Shown here: positions 1 through 9,164 of the stretch, in pieces
How positions within the stretch are numbered: position 1 is the stretch's first letter
How the letters are laid out: each line of letters begins with the position of its first letter
NCBI RefSeq assembly: GCF_031764535.1
Contig: NZ_CP134499.1
Location: forward strand, 3,534,001-3,598,000
Direction of reading: 5' to 3'
Length of the DNA stretch: 64,000 nt
Source of the DNA: Pseudomonas sp. SG20056
GTDB taxonomy: Bacteria > Pseudomonadota > Gammaproteobacteria > Pseudomonadales > Pseudomonadaceae
Position numbers and translations under genes: made by a program
The notes under the pieces: model-generated
What the model was told of the DNA's origin: nothing
The model's input: the letters and a program-made list of their open reading frames with translations, nothing else
Database searches by the model: none

Positions 1-1
1 T

Positions 2-691
2 TCCGGGCGCGCCAACCAGGTCTGGGACCGTGCGCAACAACGCACAATGCTCGGTCGTTTCGGCTGGAAAGCCGGACAACCAACCCTCAATCAGCAGAAC
101 GCCGATGCCTTTGCCAACGACATGGGCCTGACCAGCACGCTGATCGCCCATGACAACTGCACAGCAGCGCAGACGGACTGCCGCAGCGCGCCCCATGGCG
201 GCGAGCCGGAGGTCAGCGACAACATTCTCGCCAGCGTGCTGTTCTACACCCGCAACCTTGGCGTACCCGCAAGGCGCGGTGCCGATACGCCGCAGGTGCT
301 CGCCGGCAAAAATCTGTTCTATCAGGCAGGTTGCCAGGGCTGCCATACCCCGCAATTCACCACCGCTGCCGATGCCGCCGAGCCCGAACTGGCCAATCAG
401 CTGATCCGCCCCTACAGCGACTTGTTGTTGCATGACATGGGCGAAGGCTTGGCAGATAACCGCCCGGAGTTTCTCGCCAGCGGCCGCGAATGGCGCACCC
501 CGCCACTCTGGGGTATCGGCCTGACCGAAACCGTCAACGGCCACACCCAGTTCCTGCATGACGGCCGCGCCCGCAACCTGCTGGAGGCCATCCTCTGGCA
601 CGGCGGCGAAGCCGAGGCGGCCAAGCAGCAAGTCATGACTTTCAATGCTGATGAGCGCGCCGCGCTGTTGGCTTTTCTGAATTCGTTGTAA
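2..691 (+). CDS. Di-heme oxidoreductase, DUF1111/MauG-like family (5' end outside window)
   Basis: The reading frame is open from base 2 and the N-terminus lies upstream of the window; 229 residues are visible. A c-type heme site, CxxCH (GCQGCH), is encoded at 332-346. The C-terminal part carries the family's phrases around 'TPPLWGIGLTETV' and 'FLHDGRARNLLEAILWHGGEA', typical of putative thiol oxidoreductase/di-heme cytochrome proteins of the DUF1111 family. These are exported periplasmic heme proteins; the second heme site is expected in the missing part. The stop is followed 10 bases later by an imelysin-family lipoprotein gene and then a DUF1513 gene, a cassette found in Pseudomonas and thought to serve periplasmic iron or iron-linked redox handling. 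The substrate is not known from the sequence. The family call is firm, the role inferred. Confidence 0.85.
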   Translation, partial: SGRANQVWDRAQQRTMLGRFGWKAGQPTLNQQNADAFANDMGLTSTLIAHDNCTAAQTDCRSAPHGGEPEVSDNILASVLFYTRNLGVPARRGADTPQVLAGKNLFYQAGCQGCHTPQFTTAADAAEPELANQLIRPYSDLLLHDMGEGLADNRPEFLASGREWRTPPLWGIGLTETVNGHTQFLHDGRARNLLEAILWHGGEAEAAKQQVMTFNADERAALLAFLNSL

Positions 692-701
692 GGAGCCGCC
701 C

Positions 702-1763
702 ATGATCCGCTCACCCCTCACGCTCGCCCTGCTCAGCCTCACACTCACCGCCTGCAGCCCCAGCGACCCGCAGCAGCAGGTCAGCCGCACACTCACCGAT
801 GGCGTATTGCTGCCGATCTACAGCGCCTGGAGCGAAGCAGACCGCCAGCTGGCCACCAGCGGTCAAGCCTTCTGCGCCGGCCAACAGAACCTCGCCGACG
901 CCCGCCAGGCCTTTGCCAGCGCGCAAAGTGCCTGGGCCGCCGTGCAACCGGTGGCCTTCGGCCCGCTGGCAGAAGGCAACCGCGCCTGGCAGGTGCAGTT
1001 CTGGCCAGACAAGAAAAATCTGGTAGCGCGTCAGGTTGAAGCGCTGGTCAACAGCAAACCCGAGCTGACCCCGGCTGATCTGGATAAATCCAGCGTCGTG
1101 GTGCAAGGCCTGACGGCCTATGAATACCTGCTGTTCGACCCGGCCATCGACCTGAACGTCGCCGAGCAGAAAGCCCGCTACTGCCCGCTGATCGTTGCCA
1201 TTGGTCAGCACCAGCAAGTGCTCGCCGCCGATGTGCTGAGCCAGTGGCAAGCCAAAGACGGTATGGCCGCGCTGCTCAAGGATTTCCCCAACGCGCGCTA
1301 CGCCGAAGCCCCGGAAGCGGTGGCCGAACTGCTGCGCACCCAGGTCAGCGCCATCGACGGGCTGAAGAAGAAACTCGGCACGCCACTCGGCCGCCAGAGC
1401 AAAGGCCAGCCGCAGCCCTATCAGGCCGAAGCCTGGCGCAGCAAAGCCAGCCTGGCCAACCTCGCCGCCAGCCTGGCCAGCGCCGAACGCATCTGGCTGG
1501 GTGCCGAGCAGGACGGCATTCAGGCGCTGCTCGGCAGTGATCAAGACGCACTGAAACAACGCATCAACGCCGCCTACAACGACACCCGCCAGCGCCTGGC
1601 CGCAGCCCAGCGCCCGCTCGGCGAGCTGCTTAGCGACGAAGCCGGGCGCACCGAGGTCAACGCCCTGTATGACAGCCTGAATGTGCTGCATCGCCTGCAT
1701 GAAGGCGAGCTGGCCAAGACCCTGGGCATCCAGCTGGGCTTTAACGCCCATGACGGTGACTGA
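702..1763 (+). CDS. Imelysin family (peptidase M75-like) lipoprotein
   Basis: A 353-residue protein with a lipoprotein signal: hydrophobic residues 5-17 and the lipobox LTAC with Cys18. The rest is the mostly helical imelysin fold, with the segment 'GLTAYEYLLF' near residues 139-148 in the position of the conserved GxHxxE-type motif; the His is replaced here by Ala-Tyr. Imelysin-like proteins (EfeO, IrpA, ICMP) are periplasmic or lipid-anchored, are implicated in iron uptake, and most are probably not active peptidases. A good ribosome site (AAGGAG, around 690) precedes the ATG. It sits 10 bases after the di-heme protein gene and 3 bases before the DUF1513 gene, so co-transcription is very likely. 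Fur control is expected for such cassettes, but the promoter lies outside the window. Confidence 0.88.
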   Translation: MIRSPLTLALLSLTLTACSPSDPQQQVSRTLTDGVLLPIYSAWSEADRQLATSGQAFCAGQQNLADARQAFASAQSAWAAVQPVAFGPLAEGNRAWQVQFWPDKKNLVARQVEALVNSKPELTPADLDKSSVVVQGLTAYEYLLFDPAIDLNVAEQKARYCPLIVAIGQHQQVLAADVLSQWQAKDGMAALLKDFPNARYAEAPEAVAELLRTQVSAIDGLKKKLGTPLGRQSKGQPQPYQAEAWRSKASLANLAASLASAERIWLGAEQDGIQALLGSDQDALKQRINAAYNDTRQRLAAAQRPLGELLSDEAGRTEVNALYDSLNVLHRLHEGELAKTLGIQLGFNAHDGD

Positions 1764-1766
1764 AGC

Positions 1767-2882
1767 ATGCAGATCAATCGCCGCGCCTTTCTAGGCCTGA
1801 GCATCGCTGCTGTTGCCGCTACCGCAGCGGCCGCCGGCACTTACGGTGGCTGGACGCTGATGCACAGCGGCGCACAGCCGTTATTACTATCGGCGCGCAA
1901 CGACAGCGCCGGCAAGCACTATGCCGTGTGTTATCGACTGGATGGCAGCCAGGTATTTGCCACTCAGGTGAACGAGCGCTGCCACGATGTGATCGGCCAC
2001 CCGTTCTTGCCCATGGCGTTGTTTGTCGGCCGTCGTCCGAGCACTCAGAGCTACCTGATCGACACCCGCGACGGCCGCCTGCTGCAAACCCTGAATTCGC
2101 CCAAGCAGCGCCACTTCTACGGCCATGCGGTATTCCACAAGGACGGCGAATGGCTGTACGCCACCGAGAATGACACCTCCGATCCCGGTCGCGGCGTACT
2201 CGGGGTCTATCGCCTGCAAGGTGAACAGTTGCTACGCAGCAGCGAACTGTCGACTCACGGCATCGGCCCGCACCAGCTGCTCTGGATGCCCGACGGTGAA
2301 ACCCTGGCAGTGGCCAACGGCGGTATCCGCACCGAGGCGGACAGCCGGGTGGAAATGAACCTCAACGCCATGGAGTCCAGCCTGGTGCTGCTGCGCCGCG
2401 ACGGCAGCCTGGTCAGCAAGGAACAGCTGCCCGAACGGATGAACAGCGTGCGCCATATGGCCGTGGCCAGTGACGGCACCCTGGTGACCGGGCAGCAATA
2501 TATGGGCGAGCTCAGCGATGTGGTGCCGCTGTTGGCGATCAAACGCCCTGGCCAGTCCTTCCAGCACTTCCCAGTGGCCGATGCGCAGCGCCAGCTGATG
2601 AATCAATACACCGCCAGCGTGGCGATCCACAGCGAGCTGCGCCTGCTGGCGTTGACTGCGCCACGCGGCAACCGGGTGTTTATCTGGGATCTGGACAGCG
2701 CCGAGCTACGCCTGGATGCGCCTCTGGCCGACTGCGCCGGCGTTGGCGCGGTAACCGACGGCTTTGTGGTCAGCAGCGGCGTCGGTCGTTGCCGGCTATA
2801 TGACTGCCGCAGCACCCAAATCAGCAGCCAGCCACTGCAACTGCCTGCCGGCCTGTGGGACAACCACCTACGCCTGGCCTAG
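1767..2882 (+). CDS. DUF1513 family Tat-exported protein, beta-propeller-like
   Basis: A 371-residue protein whose N-terminus (INRRAFLGLS, then a hydrophobic alanine-rich stretch to about residue 27) is a twin-arginine signal. The body resembles DUF1513/COG3490 proteins, which have a WD40-like beta-propeller character with repeated 'GHAVFHKDGEWLYATEND', 'GPHQLLWMPDGETLAVANGG' and 'NSVRHMAVASDGTLVTGQQ' blades. The biochemical function of the family is not established. The gene starts 3 bases after the imelysin stop and closes the three-gene cassette. Tat export fits a periplasmic protein folded with a cofactor or metal. Downstream comes a hairpin and an independent promoter for the chemoreceptor. 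Confidence 0.85.
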   Translation: MQINRRAFLGLSIAAVAATAAAAGTYGGWTLMHSGAQPLLLSARNDSAGKHYAVCYRLDGSQVFATQVNERCHDVIGHPFLPMALFVGRRPSTQSYLIDTRDGRLLQTLNSPKQRHFYGHAVFHKDGEWLYATENDTSDPGRGVLGVYRLQGEQLLRSSELSTHGIGPHQLLWMPDGETLAVANGGIRTEADSRVEMNLNAMESSLVLLRRDGSLVSKEQLPERMNSVRHMAVASDGTLVTGQQYMGELSDVVPLLAIKRPGQSFQHFPVADAQRQLMNQYTASVAIHSELRLLALTAPRGNRVFIWDLDSAELRLDAPLADCAGVGAVTDGFVVSSGVGRCRLYDCRSTQISSQPLQLPAGLWDNHLRLA

Positions 2883-2909
2883 ACCCGCGACGCTGAATCT
2901 GTAACACGC

Positions 2910-2938
2910 CTGCGGCATGCTAAAGAATCATGCCGCAG
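2910..2938. repeat. Perfect 10-bp inverted repeat between cassette and chemoreceptor
   Basis: The arms CTGCGGCATG (2910-2919) and CATGCCGCAG (2929-2938) are exact reverse complements around a 9-base loop. There is no T tract after the second arm, so it is at best a weak terminator for the DUF1513 gene. The loop contains most of the -35 box of the FliA promoter, so the structure may also affect that promoter or its read-through transcription. Confidence 0.6.
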
Positions 2939-2947
2939 AGCCGATCT
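2921..2947 (+). promoter_or_regulatory. FliA (sigma-28) flagellar-class promoter for the chemoreceptor gene
   Basis: TAAAGAAT (2921-2928), an 11-base spacer, then GCCGATCT (2940-2947) matches the sigma-28 consensus TAAAGTTT-N11-GCCGATAA at 13 of 16 positions, with exact spacing. It lies 125 bases upstream of a methyl-accepting chemotaxis gene, the usual kind of FliA target. It predicts expression together with late flagellar genes. Confidence 0.75.
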
Positions 2948-3072
2948 ATACTCCAACTAGCCGCTGCCTTCAGGCAATCCGGCCCAGCTGATACCAGTCG
3001 ATAGGGATCTTCGCAGTTAGGGCGCGCTCAGCGTCACTGGCATCCCGCCTTCCACACCCAGGGGTCTCACCC

Positions 3073-4698
3073 ATGTTTCTGCAAAAATCCTTGCGCGCGC
3101 AAATTCTCGCCCTGCTCGGCGGTAGTCTGGCGCTGATCTTGATCACGGCACTGGCCTGCTTCAGCTTTCTTTCCAACGGTATGCAATCCTACCGCGGCCT
3201 ACTCGACGGCCCGGTAGAAGCATCGCGCCTGATCGATTCAGCCAACGTTGAGTTCAAGATCCAGGTACAGGAATGGAAAAATGTCCTGCTGCGTGGCCAA
3301 GACAGTGAAAACCTGAACAAGTACTGGGGCCAATTCGAGGCACAAGAACGCAAGGTACAGGACACTCTTGACCAGCTTGCAGAACTTGCCGCCACTGATC
3401 CGCAATTGAAAACCCAGATCGAACGCCTACGCAGCGAACATCAAACTCTTGGTGCCAACTACCGCAAGGGCCGTGATGCTTTTGTCGCAGCCTCCGGCGA
3501 CGCCAAGGCCGGTGACGCGGCAGTGAAGGGTATTGACCGCGCCGCAAGCGAACAGATGAGCATGCTGGTCACCCGACTGCGCGAGCAAAGCCTGGATCAG
3601 GCCACCATGCTCAATGCCTCCGGCGAGCGCACCATTCTGGTCGGCACAGTGGTCATGCTGGCCGCCACCATATTTATCGCGCTACTTAGCCTTTGGCTGG
3701 TCAACCGCAACCTGATCATTCCCATCCGCCACCTGATCAGTCATGTCGACGAGCTCAGCCATGGCCGCTTCGGCCAGCACATGGAAACCAACCGAGCAGA
3801 CGAACTGGGCATGCTGGCAATTGCCTCCAACACCCTGCGCGACTTCCTAGCCAGCACCACCCATAGCCTGCAACAGAGCAGCAACAACCTAGATAACGCG
3901 AGTGGAGAGCTAAACAATATCGCCTCACGCATGACACAGGGCATCCAGGATCAGTTCAACCGCACCGATCAGGTAGCCACTGCCATGCACGAAATGTCCG
4001 CCACCGCTCAGGAAGTCGCGCGCCACGCGGCCGAAGCGGCAGGCGCGGCTGATGCAGCCGACAACGCCGCACGCCAGGGCGAAACAGTGATGCAGGCGAC
4101 CATCAAGACCATCACCGATATTCGCAGCGAAATCAGCAACACCTCGGAAGTAATTCGCCGCCTGGAAAGCGACAGCGGGCGCATCGGCAAGGTGCTGGAA
4201 GTGATTCGTGGCATCGCCGAGCAGACCAACCTGCTGGCGCTCAATGCCGCCATCGAGGCCGCCCGCGCCGGCGAACAGGGCCGTGGCTTTGCCGTGGTGG
4301 CCGACGAAGTGCGCACCCTGGCCCAGCGCACCGCCCAGTCCACCGCGGAAATCCACCAGATCATCGACACCGTGCAAACCGGTGCGGTCAATGCGGTGCG
4401 CGCCATCGAGAGCGGTCAGCAGCGTAGCGAGGAAGGCGTCACCCAAGTCACCGAGGCCGGCGCTACGCTGCAGTTGATTACCAATGCAGTGGAAGCGATT
4501 CGCGATATGAATCGGCAGATCGCCACCGCCGCCGAAGAGCAAACCTCGGTGGCCGAAGACATCTCGCGCAACCTCACCGAAATCACCGCCATCGCCGGCT
4601 CCAACCAAGAAAACGTCGAGCGCACGCAGGCCGCCAGCAAAAACTTAAGCACACTCTCCGGCGAGCTGGGCGAGGTAACTCGACGCCTCGGCGCATGA
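3073..4698 (+). CDS. Methyl-accepting chemotaxis protein
   Basis: A 541-residue inner-membrane chemoreceptor. A membrane helix lies at about residues 12-35, followed by a helical periplasmic domain (about 36-185) of four-helix-bundle type, a second membrane helix at about 190-212 ([19 protein letters not shown]), a HAMP domain (about 213-268) and a long coiled-coil signalling domain. The hairpin tip, where CheA and CheW dock, is visible from residue 383 ([18 protein letters not shown], then [15 protein letters not shown]). The C-terminus (EVTRRLGA) has no CheR/CheB tethering pentapeptide. The ligand cannot be read from the sequence. The ATG at 3073 is chosen because it precedes the first membrane helix; GGGGTC lies just upstream. 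The gene has its own FliA promoter and a terminator behind it, so it is monocistronic. Confidence 0.95.
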   Translation: MFLQKSLRAQILALLGGSLALILITALACFSFLSNGMQSYRGLLDGPVEASRLIDSANVEFKIQVQEWKNVLLRGQDSENLNKYWGQFEAQERKVQDTLDQLAELAATDPQLKTQIERLRSEHQTLGANYRKGRDAFVAASGDAKAGDAAVKGIDRAASEQMSMLVTRLREQSLDQATMLNASGERTILVGTVVMLAATIFIALLSLWLVNRNLIIPIRHLISHVDELSHGRFGQHMETNRADELGMLAIASNTLRDFLASTTHSLQQSSNNLDNASGELNNIASRMTQGIQDQFNRTDQVATAMHEMSATAQEVARHAAEAAGAADAADNAARQGETVMQATIKTITDIRSEISNTSEVIRRLESDSGRIGKVLEVIRGIAEQTNLLALNAAIEAARAGEQGRGFAVVADEVRTLAQRTAQSTAEIHQIIDTVQTGAVNAVRAIESGQQRSEEGVTQVTEAGATLQLITNAVEAIRDMNRQIATAAEEQTSVAEDISRNLTEITAIAGSNQENVERTQAASKNLSTLSGELGEVTRRLGA

Positions 4699-4722
4699 GG
4701 CAAAACCGCCCGCCGCAACACA

Positions 4723-4750
4723 CAAAATGCCAGCATATGCTGGCATTTTG
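4723..4750 (+). terminator. Rho-independent terminator after chemoreceptor gene
   Basis: A perfect 28-base palindrome whose arms (CAAAATGCCAGCAT and its complement) end in a T-rich strand. It ends transcription of the chemoreceptor gene before the efflux promoter. Confidence 0.85.
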
Positions 4751-4812
4751 CTTAAAAAGCGCTTGATCAATCAGGCAACTTTTGCACAACAATATTTTGC
4801 AAATGCGAATCT

Positions 4813-4841
4813 TTGACAGGCCTGTGCGCGAGGTCTAATGT
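4813..4841 (+). promoter_or_regulatory. Sigma-70 promoter of the RND efflux operon
   Basis: TTGACA (4813-4818), a 17-base spacer, TAATGT (4836-4841): a perfect -35 and a good -10. An in-frame upstream ATG at 4838 lies inside this -10 box and so cannot be the adaptor start. A short inverted repeat TTTGCA (4781-4786) / TGCAAA (4798-4803) lies just upstream and could be a regulator site; this is unproven. Confidence 0.7.
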
Positions 4842-4894
4842 GCCCCTCTTGCCTATTCCCAGGCTATCCAACCGCCTTGCCAAGGAACCGGAAT

Positions 4895-6031
4895 ATGTTG
4901 CTCCGCCGCATGCTGATCATGCTCGGCGCAGTACTCGTCGTGGTACTCGCCCTCGCCGCCTACAAAGGCTTTTCCATCTACCAACAAGTGCAAATGTTCT
5001 CGGCACCGCAGCCGGCCATCAGCATTGATGCCGCGACAGCAGAAGAACACCCGTGGCAGGGTCGCCTGCCGGCCATCGGCACCCTGAAAGCGTTCCAGGG
5101 TGTCGACCTGACTGTGGAAGTCGGTGGCACCGTGCAGCAGGTGCTGTTCCGCTCCGGCGAGCAGGTCACCCTGCAGCAACCGCTGATCCAGATGGACAGC
5201 GATGTCGAGCAGGCCAGTCTGGGCACTGCCCAGGCCGAACTGGGCCTGGCCCGCGTGGAGTACGAGCGCGGTCGCAGCCTGGTCAATCGCCAGAGCATCT
5301 CGAAAAGCGAGTTCGACCGCCTCTCCGCCAGCCTGCAGAAGGCCAATGCCAGCGTTGCCCAGCTGCAGGCACAACTGGCGAAGAAACGCATTCTTGCGCC
5401 CTTTGCCGGCACCATCGGCATCCGCCAGGTGGATGTCGGTGACTACCTGGCCTCCGGCACCACCATTGCCACTCTGCAGGACCTGAGCAAACTATACGTC
5501 GACTTCTTTCTGCCGGAACAGGCGGTGCCCAAACTGGCCATCGGCGAGCGCGTACGCTTCAGCGTAGCGGCTTACCCAAATGAGGTGTTCGAAGGCGAAA
5601 TCGCCGCGATCAACCCCAAGGTCGAGGACACCACCCGCAACGTGCAGGTGCGCGCCATGCTGGCCAACCCGGAAAGCAAACTGCTGCCCGGCATGTTCGC
5701 CAACCTGGAAGTGCTGCTACCGGGTGAGCAGAACCTGATCGTCGTACCGGAAACCGCCATCACCTACACCCTCTACGGCAACTCGGTGTACGTGATCGGC
5801 GAGAAGAAAGGTGAAGACGGCCAGGTGGTCAAAGATGACAAAGGCCAGGCTGAACTGGTGGTCGAGCGTCGCTTCGTCGAAACCGGCGAGCGCCGCGAAG
5901 GCCAGGTGGTGATTCTCAAAGGCCTGCAGGCCGGTGAGCAGGTGGTATCCGCCGGCCAGCTGAAGCTGGATAACGGTGCCCACGTCAGCATCGCCAATGC
6001 CAATGTCGAGGCCAAGCCGAGCGCCGAGTAA
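4895..6031 (+). CDS. mexV: RND efflux periplasmic adaptor (membrane fusion protein), MexV-like
   Basis: A 378-residue HlyD-type adaptor that links an inner-membrane RND pump to an outer-membrane channel. An N-terminal membrane anchor (MLLRRMLIMLGAVLVVVLAL) has no lipobox Cys. A barrel-sandwich/lipoyl half follows (GTLKAFQGVDLTVEVGGTV), then a helical hairpin with 'NRQSISKSEFDRLSASLQKA', the second lipoyl half (KKRILAPFAGTIGIRQVDVG) and a beta-barrel. The start at 4895 has AAGGAACC in front and keeps the anchor at the terminus; a longer frame to 4838 would begin inside the promoter -10. It is followed 26 bases later by the pump gene. The MexV name rests on synteny with an imelysin/DUF1513 cassette upstream and groESL downstream, as in P. 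aeruginosa, and on family resemblance. Confidence 0.88.
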   Translation: MLLRRMLIMLGAVLVVVLALAAYKGFSIYQQVQMFSAPQPAISIDAATAEEHPWQGRLPAIGTLKAFQGVDLTVEVGGTVQQVLFRSGEQVTLQQPLIQMDSDVEQASLGTAQAELGLARVEYERGRSLVNRQSISKSEFDRLSASLQKANASVAQLQAQLAKKRILAPFAGTIGIRQVDVGDYLASGTTIATLQDLSKLYVDFFLPEQAVPKLAIGERVRFSVAAYPNEVFEGEIAAINPKVEDTTRNVQVRAMLANPESKLLPGMFANLEVLLPGEQNLIVVPETAITYTLYGNSVYVIGEKKGEDGQVVKDDKGQAELVVERRFVETGERREGQVVILKGLQAGEQVVSAGQLKLDNGAHVSIANANVEAKPSAE

Positions 6032-6057
6032 TCGCGCTGGCGTAAAGGAACTTATTT

Positions 6058-9000
6058 ATGGCTTTTACTGATCCCTTTATCCGTCGCCCGGTATTGGCGA
6101 CCGTGGTCAGTCTGTTGATCATCCTGCTTGGCTTCCAGGCATTCAGCAAACTGACCATCCGCCAGTACCCGCAGATGGAAAACGCCCTGATCACGGTGAC
6201 CACGGCTTACCCCGGGGCCAATGCCGAGACCATCCAGGGCTATATCACCCAGCCGCTGCAGCAGAGCCTGGCCAGCGCCGACGGCATCGACTACATGACC
6301 TCGGTCAGCCGGCAGAACGTCTCGGTTATCTCGATCTATGCGCGTATCGGCGCCAATAGCGACCGTTTGTTCACCGAACTGCTGGCCAAGGCCAACGAGG
6401 TGAAGAACCAGCTGCCGCAGGACGCCGAAGACCCGGTACTGAGCAAGGAAGCTGCCGACTCCACGGCGCTGATGTACATCAGCTTCTACAGCCAGGAGTT
6501 GAGCAACCCGCAGATCACCGACTACCTGTCACGAGTGATCCAGCCCAAGCTGGCCACCCTGCCCGGCATGGCCGAAGCCGAGATTCTCGGCAATCAGGTG
6601 TTCGCCATGCGCCTGTGGCTCGACCCGGTGAAGATGGGCGCCTACGGCGTGACCGCCAGCGACGTGAATGAGGCGGTGCGCAAGTACAACTTCCTCGCTG
6701 CTGCGGGTGAAGTAAAAGGCGAGTACGTGGTCACCAGCATCAACGCCGAAACCGACCTGAAATCGGCCGAGGCCTTTGCCGCCATCCCGCTGAAGACCGT
6801 GGGCGACAGCCGCGTGCTGATCCGTGATGTGGCGCGGGTGGAAATGGGCGCGGAAAGCTACGACGCGATCAGTTCCTTCGATGGCACCCCCTCGGTATAT
6901 ATCGCCATCAAGGGCACGCCAGGGGCCAACCCGCTGGACGTGATCAAGGAAGTACGCAAGGTCATGCCAGACCTGGAAGCCCAGCTGCCACCCAACCTGA
7001 AAGTCTCCATCGCCTATGACGCTACGCTGTTTATCCAGGCGTCCATCGACGAAGTGGTGAAAACCCTCGGCGAAGCGGTGCTGATCGTCATCGTCGTGGT
7101 GTTCCTGTTCCTCGGCGCGTTCCGCTCGGTGCTGATCCCGGTGATCACCATCCCGCTGTCGATGATCGGCGTGATGTTCTTTATGCAGTTGATGGGCTAC
7201 TCGATCAACCTGCTGACCCTGCTGGCCATGGTGCTGGCCATCGGTCTGGTGGTGGACGACGCCATCGTCGTGGTGGAGAACATCCACCGGCATATCGAGG
7301 AAGGCAAAACGCCGTTCGATGCGGCCATCGAAGGCGCGCGGGAGATCGCCGTACCGGTGGTGTCGATGACCATCACCCTGGCGGCGGTATACGCGCCTAT
7401 CGGCTTCCTCGAGGGCCTTACCGGCGCGCTGTTCAAGGAGTTTGCCCTGACCCTGGCCGGCGCGGTGATCATCTCCGGGATCGTCGCCCTGACCCTGTCA
7501 CCGATGATGTGTGCCAAGCTGCTGCGCCATGAAGAGAATCCGTCGGGCCTGGCGCACAAGCTCGACCAGATCTTCGACAGCCTCAAGCAGCGCTACCAGC
7601 GCGCCCTGCACGGCACCCTGGATACCCGCCCGGTGGTCCTGGTATTCGCAGTGATCGTCATGTGCCTGATCCCGGTGCTGCTCAAGTTCACCAAAAGCGA
7701 ACTGGCCCCGGAGGAAGATCAGGGCATCATCTTTATGATGGCCAGCGCGCCGCAACCGACCAACCTGGAGTACCTGAACAAGTACACCGATGAGTTCGTG
7801 ACCATCTTCAAGGAGTTCCCCGAGTACTACTCCTCGTTCCAGATCAACGGCTTCAACGGTGTGCAATCGGGTATTGGCGGCTTTCTGATGACGCCGTGGA
7901 ACGAGCGCGAACGCACCCAGATGGAGATTCTGCCCGAGGTGCAGGGTCGCCTGTCGCAGATCGCCGGTCTGCAGATCTTCGGCTTCAACCTGCCGTCCTT
8001 GCCGGGTACGGGTGAGGGCTTACCGTTCCAGTTCGTGATCAACACACCCAACGACTACCAGTCACTGCTGCAAGTGACCGAGCGGGTCAAGCAACGCGCG
8101 GTGGAATCCGGCAAGTTCGCCTTCCTCGACGTCGACCTGGCCTTCGACAAGCCGGAAGTGGTGGTGGAAATCGACCGCGAAAAAGCTGCGCAGATGGGCG
8201 TGTCCATGGAAGACCTCGGCCTGACCCTGGCCAGCCTGCTCGGTGAAGGTGAGATTAATCGGTTCACCATCGACGGCCGCAGCTACAAGGTGATTGCCCA
8301 GGTCGAACGCGCGTATCGCGATAACCCGGAGTGGCTCGGCAGCTACTACGTGAAAAGCGAAAGCGGTGCGATGCTGGCCCTGTCGACACTGGTCAAGGTC
8401 AGCGACCGCGCGCGGCCGACCCAGCTCAACCAGTTCCAGCAGCTGAACTCGGCGATCATCCAGGGCGTACCAATCGTCAGCATGGGTGAAGCCGTCGAGA
8501 CGGTAACGCAGATCATGCTGGAGGAAGCCCCAGCCGGTTATGCCTACGACTTCGCCGGTGCGTCGCGCCAGCTGGTGCAGGAAGGCAACGCGCTGTACAT
8601 CACCTTCGGCCTAGCCCTGGCGCTGATCTTCCTGGTGCTGGCGGCACAATTCGAGAGTTTCCGCGACCCACTGGTAATCATGGTCACGGTGCCGCTGTCG
8701 ATCTGTGGCGCGCTGATTCCGCTGTTCCTGGGCCTGTCGAGTATGAACATCTACACCCAGGTGGGCCTGGTCACGCTAATCGGTCTGATCACCAAGCACG
8801 GCATCCTGATTGTCGAGTTCGCCAACCAGCTGCGCCGCGAAAAAGGCTTGTCGCGTCGTGAAGCGGTCGAAGAAGCGGCGGCGATTCGCCTGCGCCCGGT
8901 GCTGATGACCACTGCGGCGATGGTTTTCGGCATGGTGCCGCTGATCCTGGCAACCGGCGCCGGTGCGGTCAGCCGCTTCGACATCGGCCTGGTGATCGCC

Positions 9001-9105
9001 ACTGGCATGTCGATCGGCACGCTGTTTACCCTGTTCGTGTTGCCCTGCGTGTACAGCCTGCTGGCGCAGCCCGATGCGCCACCGACAACGGCCAAAGCCC
9101 ACTAA
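6058..9105 (+). CDS. mexW: RND multidrug efflux transporter, MexW-like
   Basis: A 1015-residue inner-membrane proton/drug antiporter, normal length for the HAE1 family. Membrane helix 1 begins at about residue 10. The RND signature in helix 4, 'AIGLVVDDAIVVVENI', carries the paired Asp residues of the proton relay, and the second repeat has 'LIGLITKHGILIVEFANQL'. Large periplasmic loops lie between helices 1-2 and 7-8. A ribosome site (TAAAGGAAC) precedes the ATG. No outer-membrane channel gene follows, so the pump must borrow one (OprM is the known partner of MexVW). A strong terminator closes the operon. No divergent regulator gene is present next to it. The exact substrate range is not predictable from the sequence. 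Confidence 0.9.
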   Translation: MAFTDPFIRRPVLATVVSLLIILLGFQAFSKLTIRQYPQMENALITVTTAYPGANAETIQGYITQPLQQSLASADGIDYMTSVSRQNVSVISIYARIGANSDRLFTELLAKANEVKNQLPQDAEDPVLSKEAADSTALMYISFYSQELSNPQITDYLSRVIQPKLATLPGMAEAEILGNQVFAMRLWLDPVKMGAYGVTASDVNEAVRKYNFLAAAGEVKGEYVVTSINAETDLKSAEAFAAIPLKTVGDSRVLIRDVARVEMGAESYDAISSFDGTPSVYIAIKGTPGANPLDVIKEVRKVMPDLEAQLPPNLKVSIAYDATLFIQASIDEVVKTLGEAVLIVIVVVFLFLGAFRSVLIPVITIPLSMIGVMFFMQLMGYSINLLTLLAMVLAIGLVVDDAIVVVENIHRHIEEGKTPFDAAIEGAREIAVPVVSMTITLAAVYAPIGFLEGLTGALFKEFALTLAGAVIISGIVALTLSPMMCAKLLRHEENPSGLAHKLDQIFDSLKQRYQRALHGTLDTRPVVLVFAVIVMCLIPVLLKFTKSELAPEEDQGIIFMMASAPQPTNLEYLNKYTDEFVTIFKEFPEYYSSFQINGFNGVQSGIGGFLMTPWNERERTQMEILPEVQGRLSQIAGLQIFGFNLPSLPGTGEGLPFQFVINTPNDYQSLLQVTERVKQRAVESGKFAFLDVDLAFDKPEVVVEIDREKAAQMGVSMEDLGLTLASLLGEGEINRFTIDGRSYKVIAQVERAYRDNPEWLGSYYVKSESGAMLALSTLVKVSDRARPTQLNQFQQLNSAIIQGVPIVSMGEAVETVTQIMLEEAPAGYAYDFAGASRQLVQEGNALYITFGLALALIFLVLAAQFESFRDPLVIMVTVPLSICGALIPLFLGLSSMNIYTQVGLVTLIGLITKHGILIVEFANQLRREKGLSRREAVEEAAAIRLRPVLMTTAAMVFGMVPLILATGAGAVSRFDIGLVIATGMSIGTLFTLFVLPCVYSLLAQPDAPPTTAKAH

Positions 9106-9110
9106 CCAAA

Positions 9111-9135
9111 AAGCCCTGCAATGCAGGGCTTTTTT
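9111..9135. terminator. Bidirectional terminator after mexW-like gene
   Basis: AAGCCCTGCA and TGCAGGGCTT pair around a single base, with a T run on the plus side and a TTTTT run on the minus side. It serves the efflux operon and the convergent small gene. Confidence 0.9.
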
Positions 9136-9164
9136 CTATCTATCGAATTGTCAGGTCAGCAGGC

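Noticed and set aside
4838..4894. Upstream in-frame start for the RND adaptor
   Set aside because: The ATG lies inside the promoter -10 box and would add a non-conserved tail before the membrane anchor.
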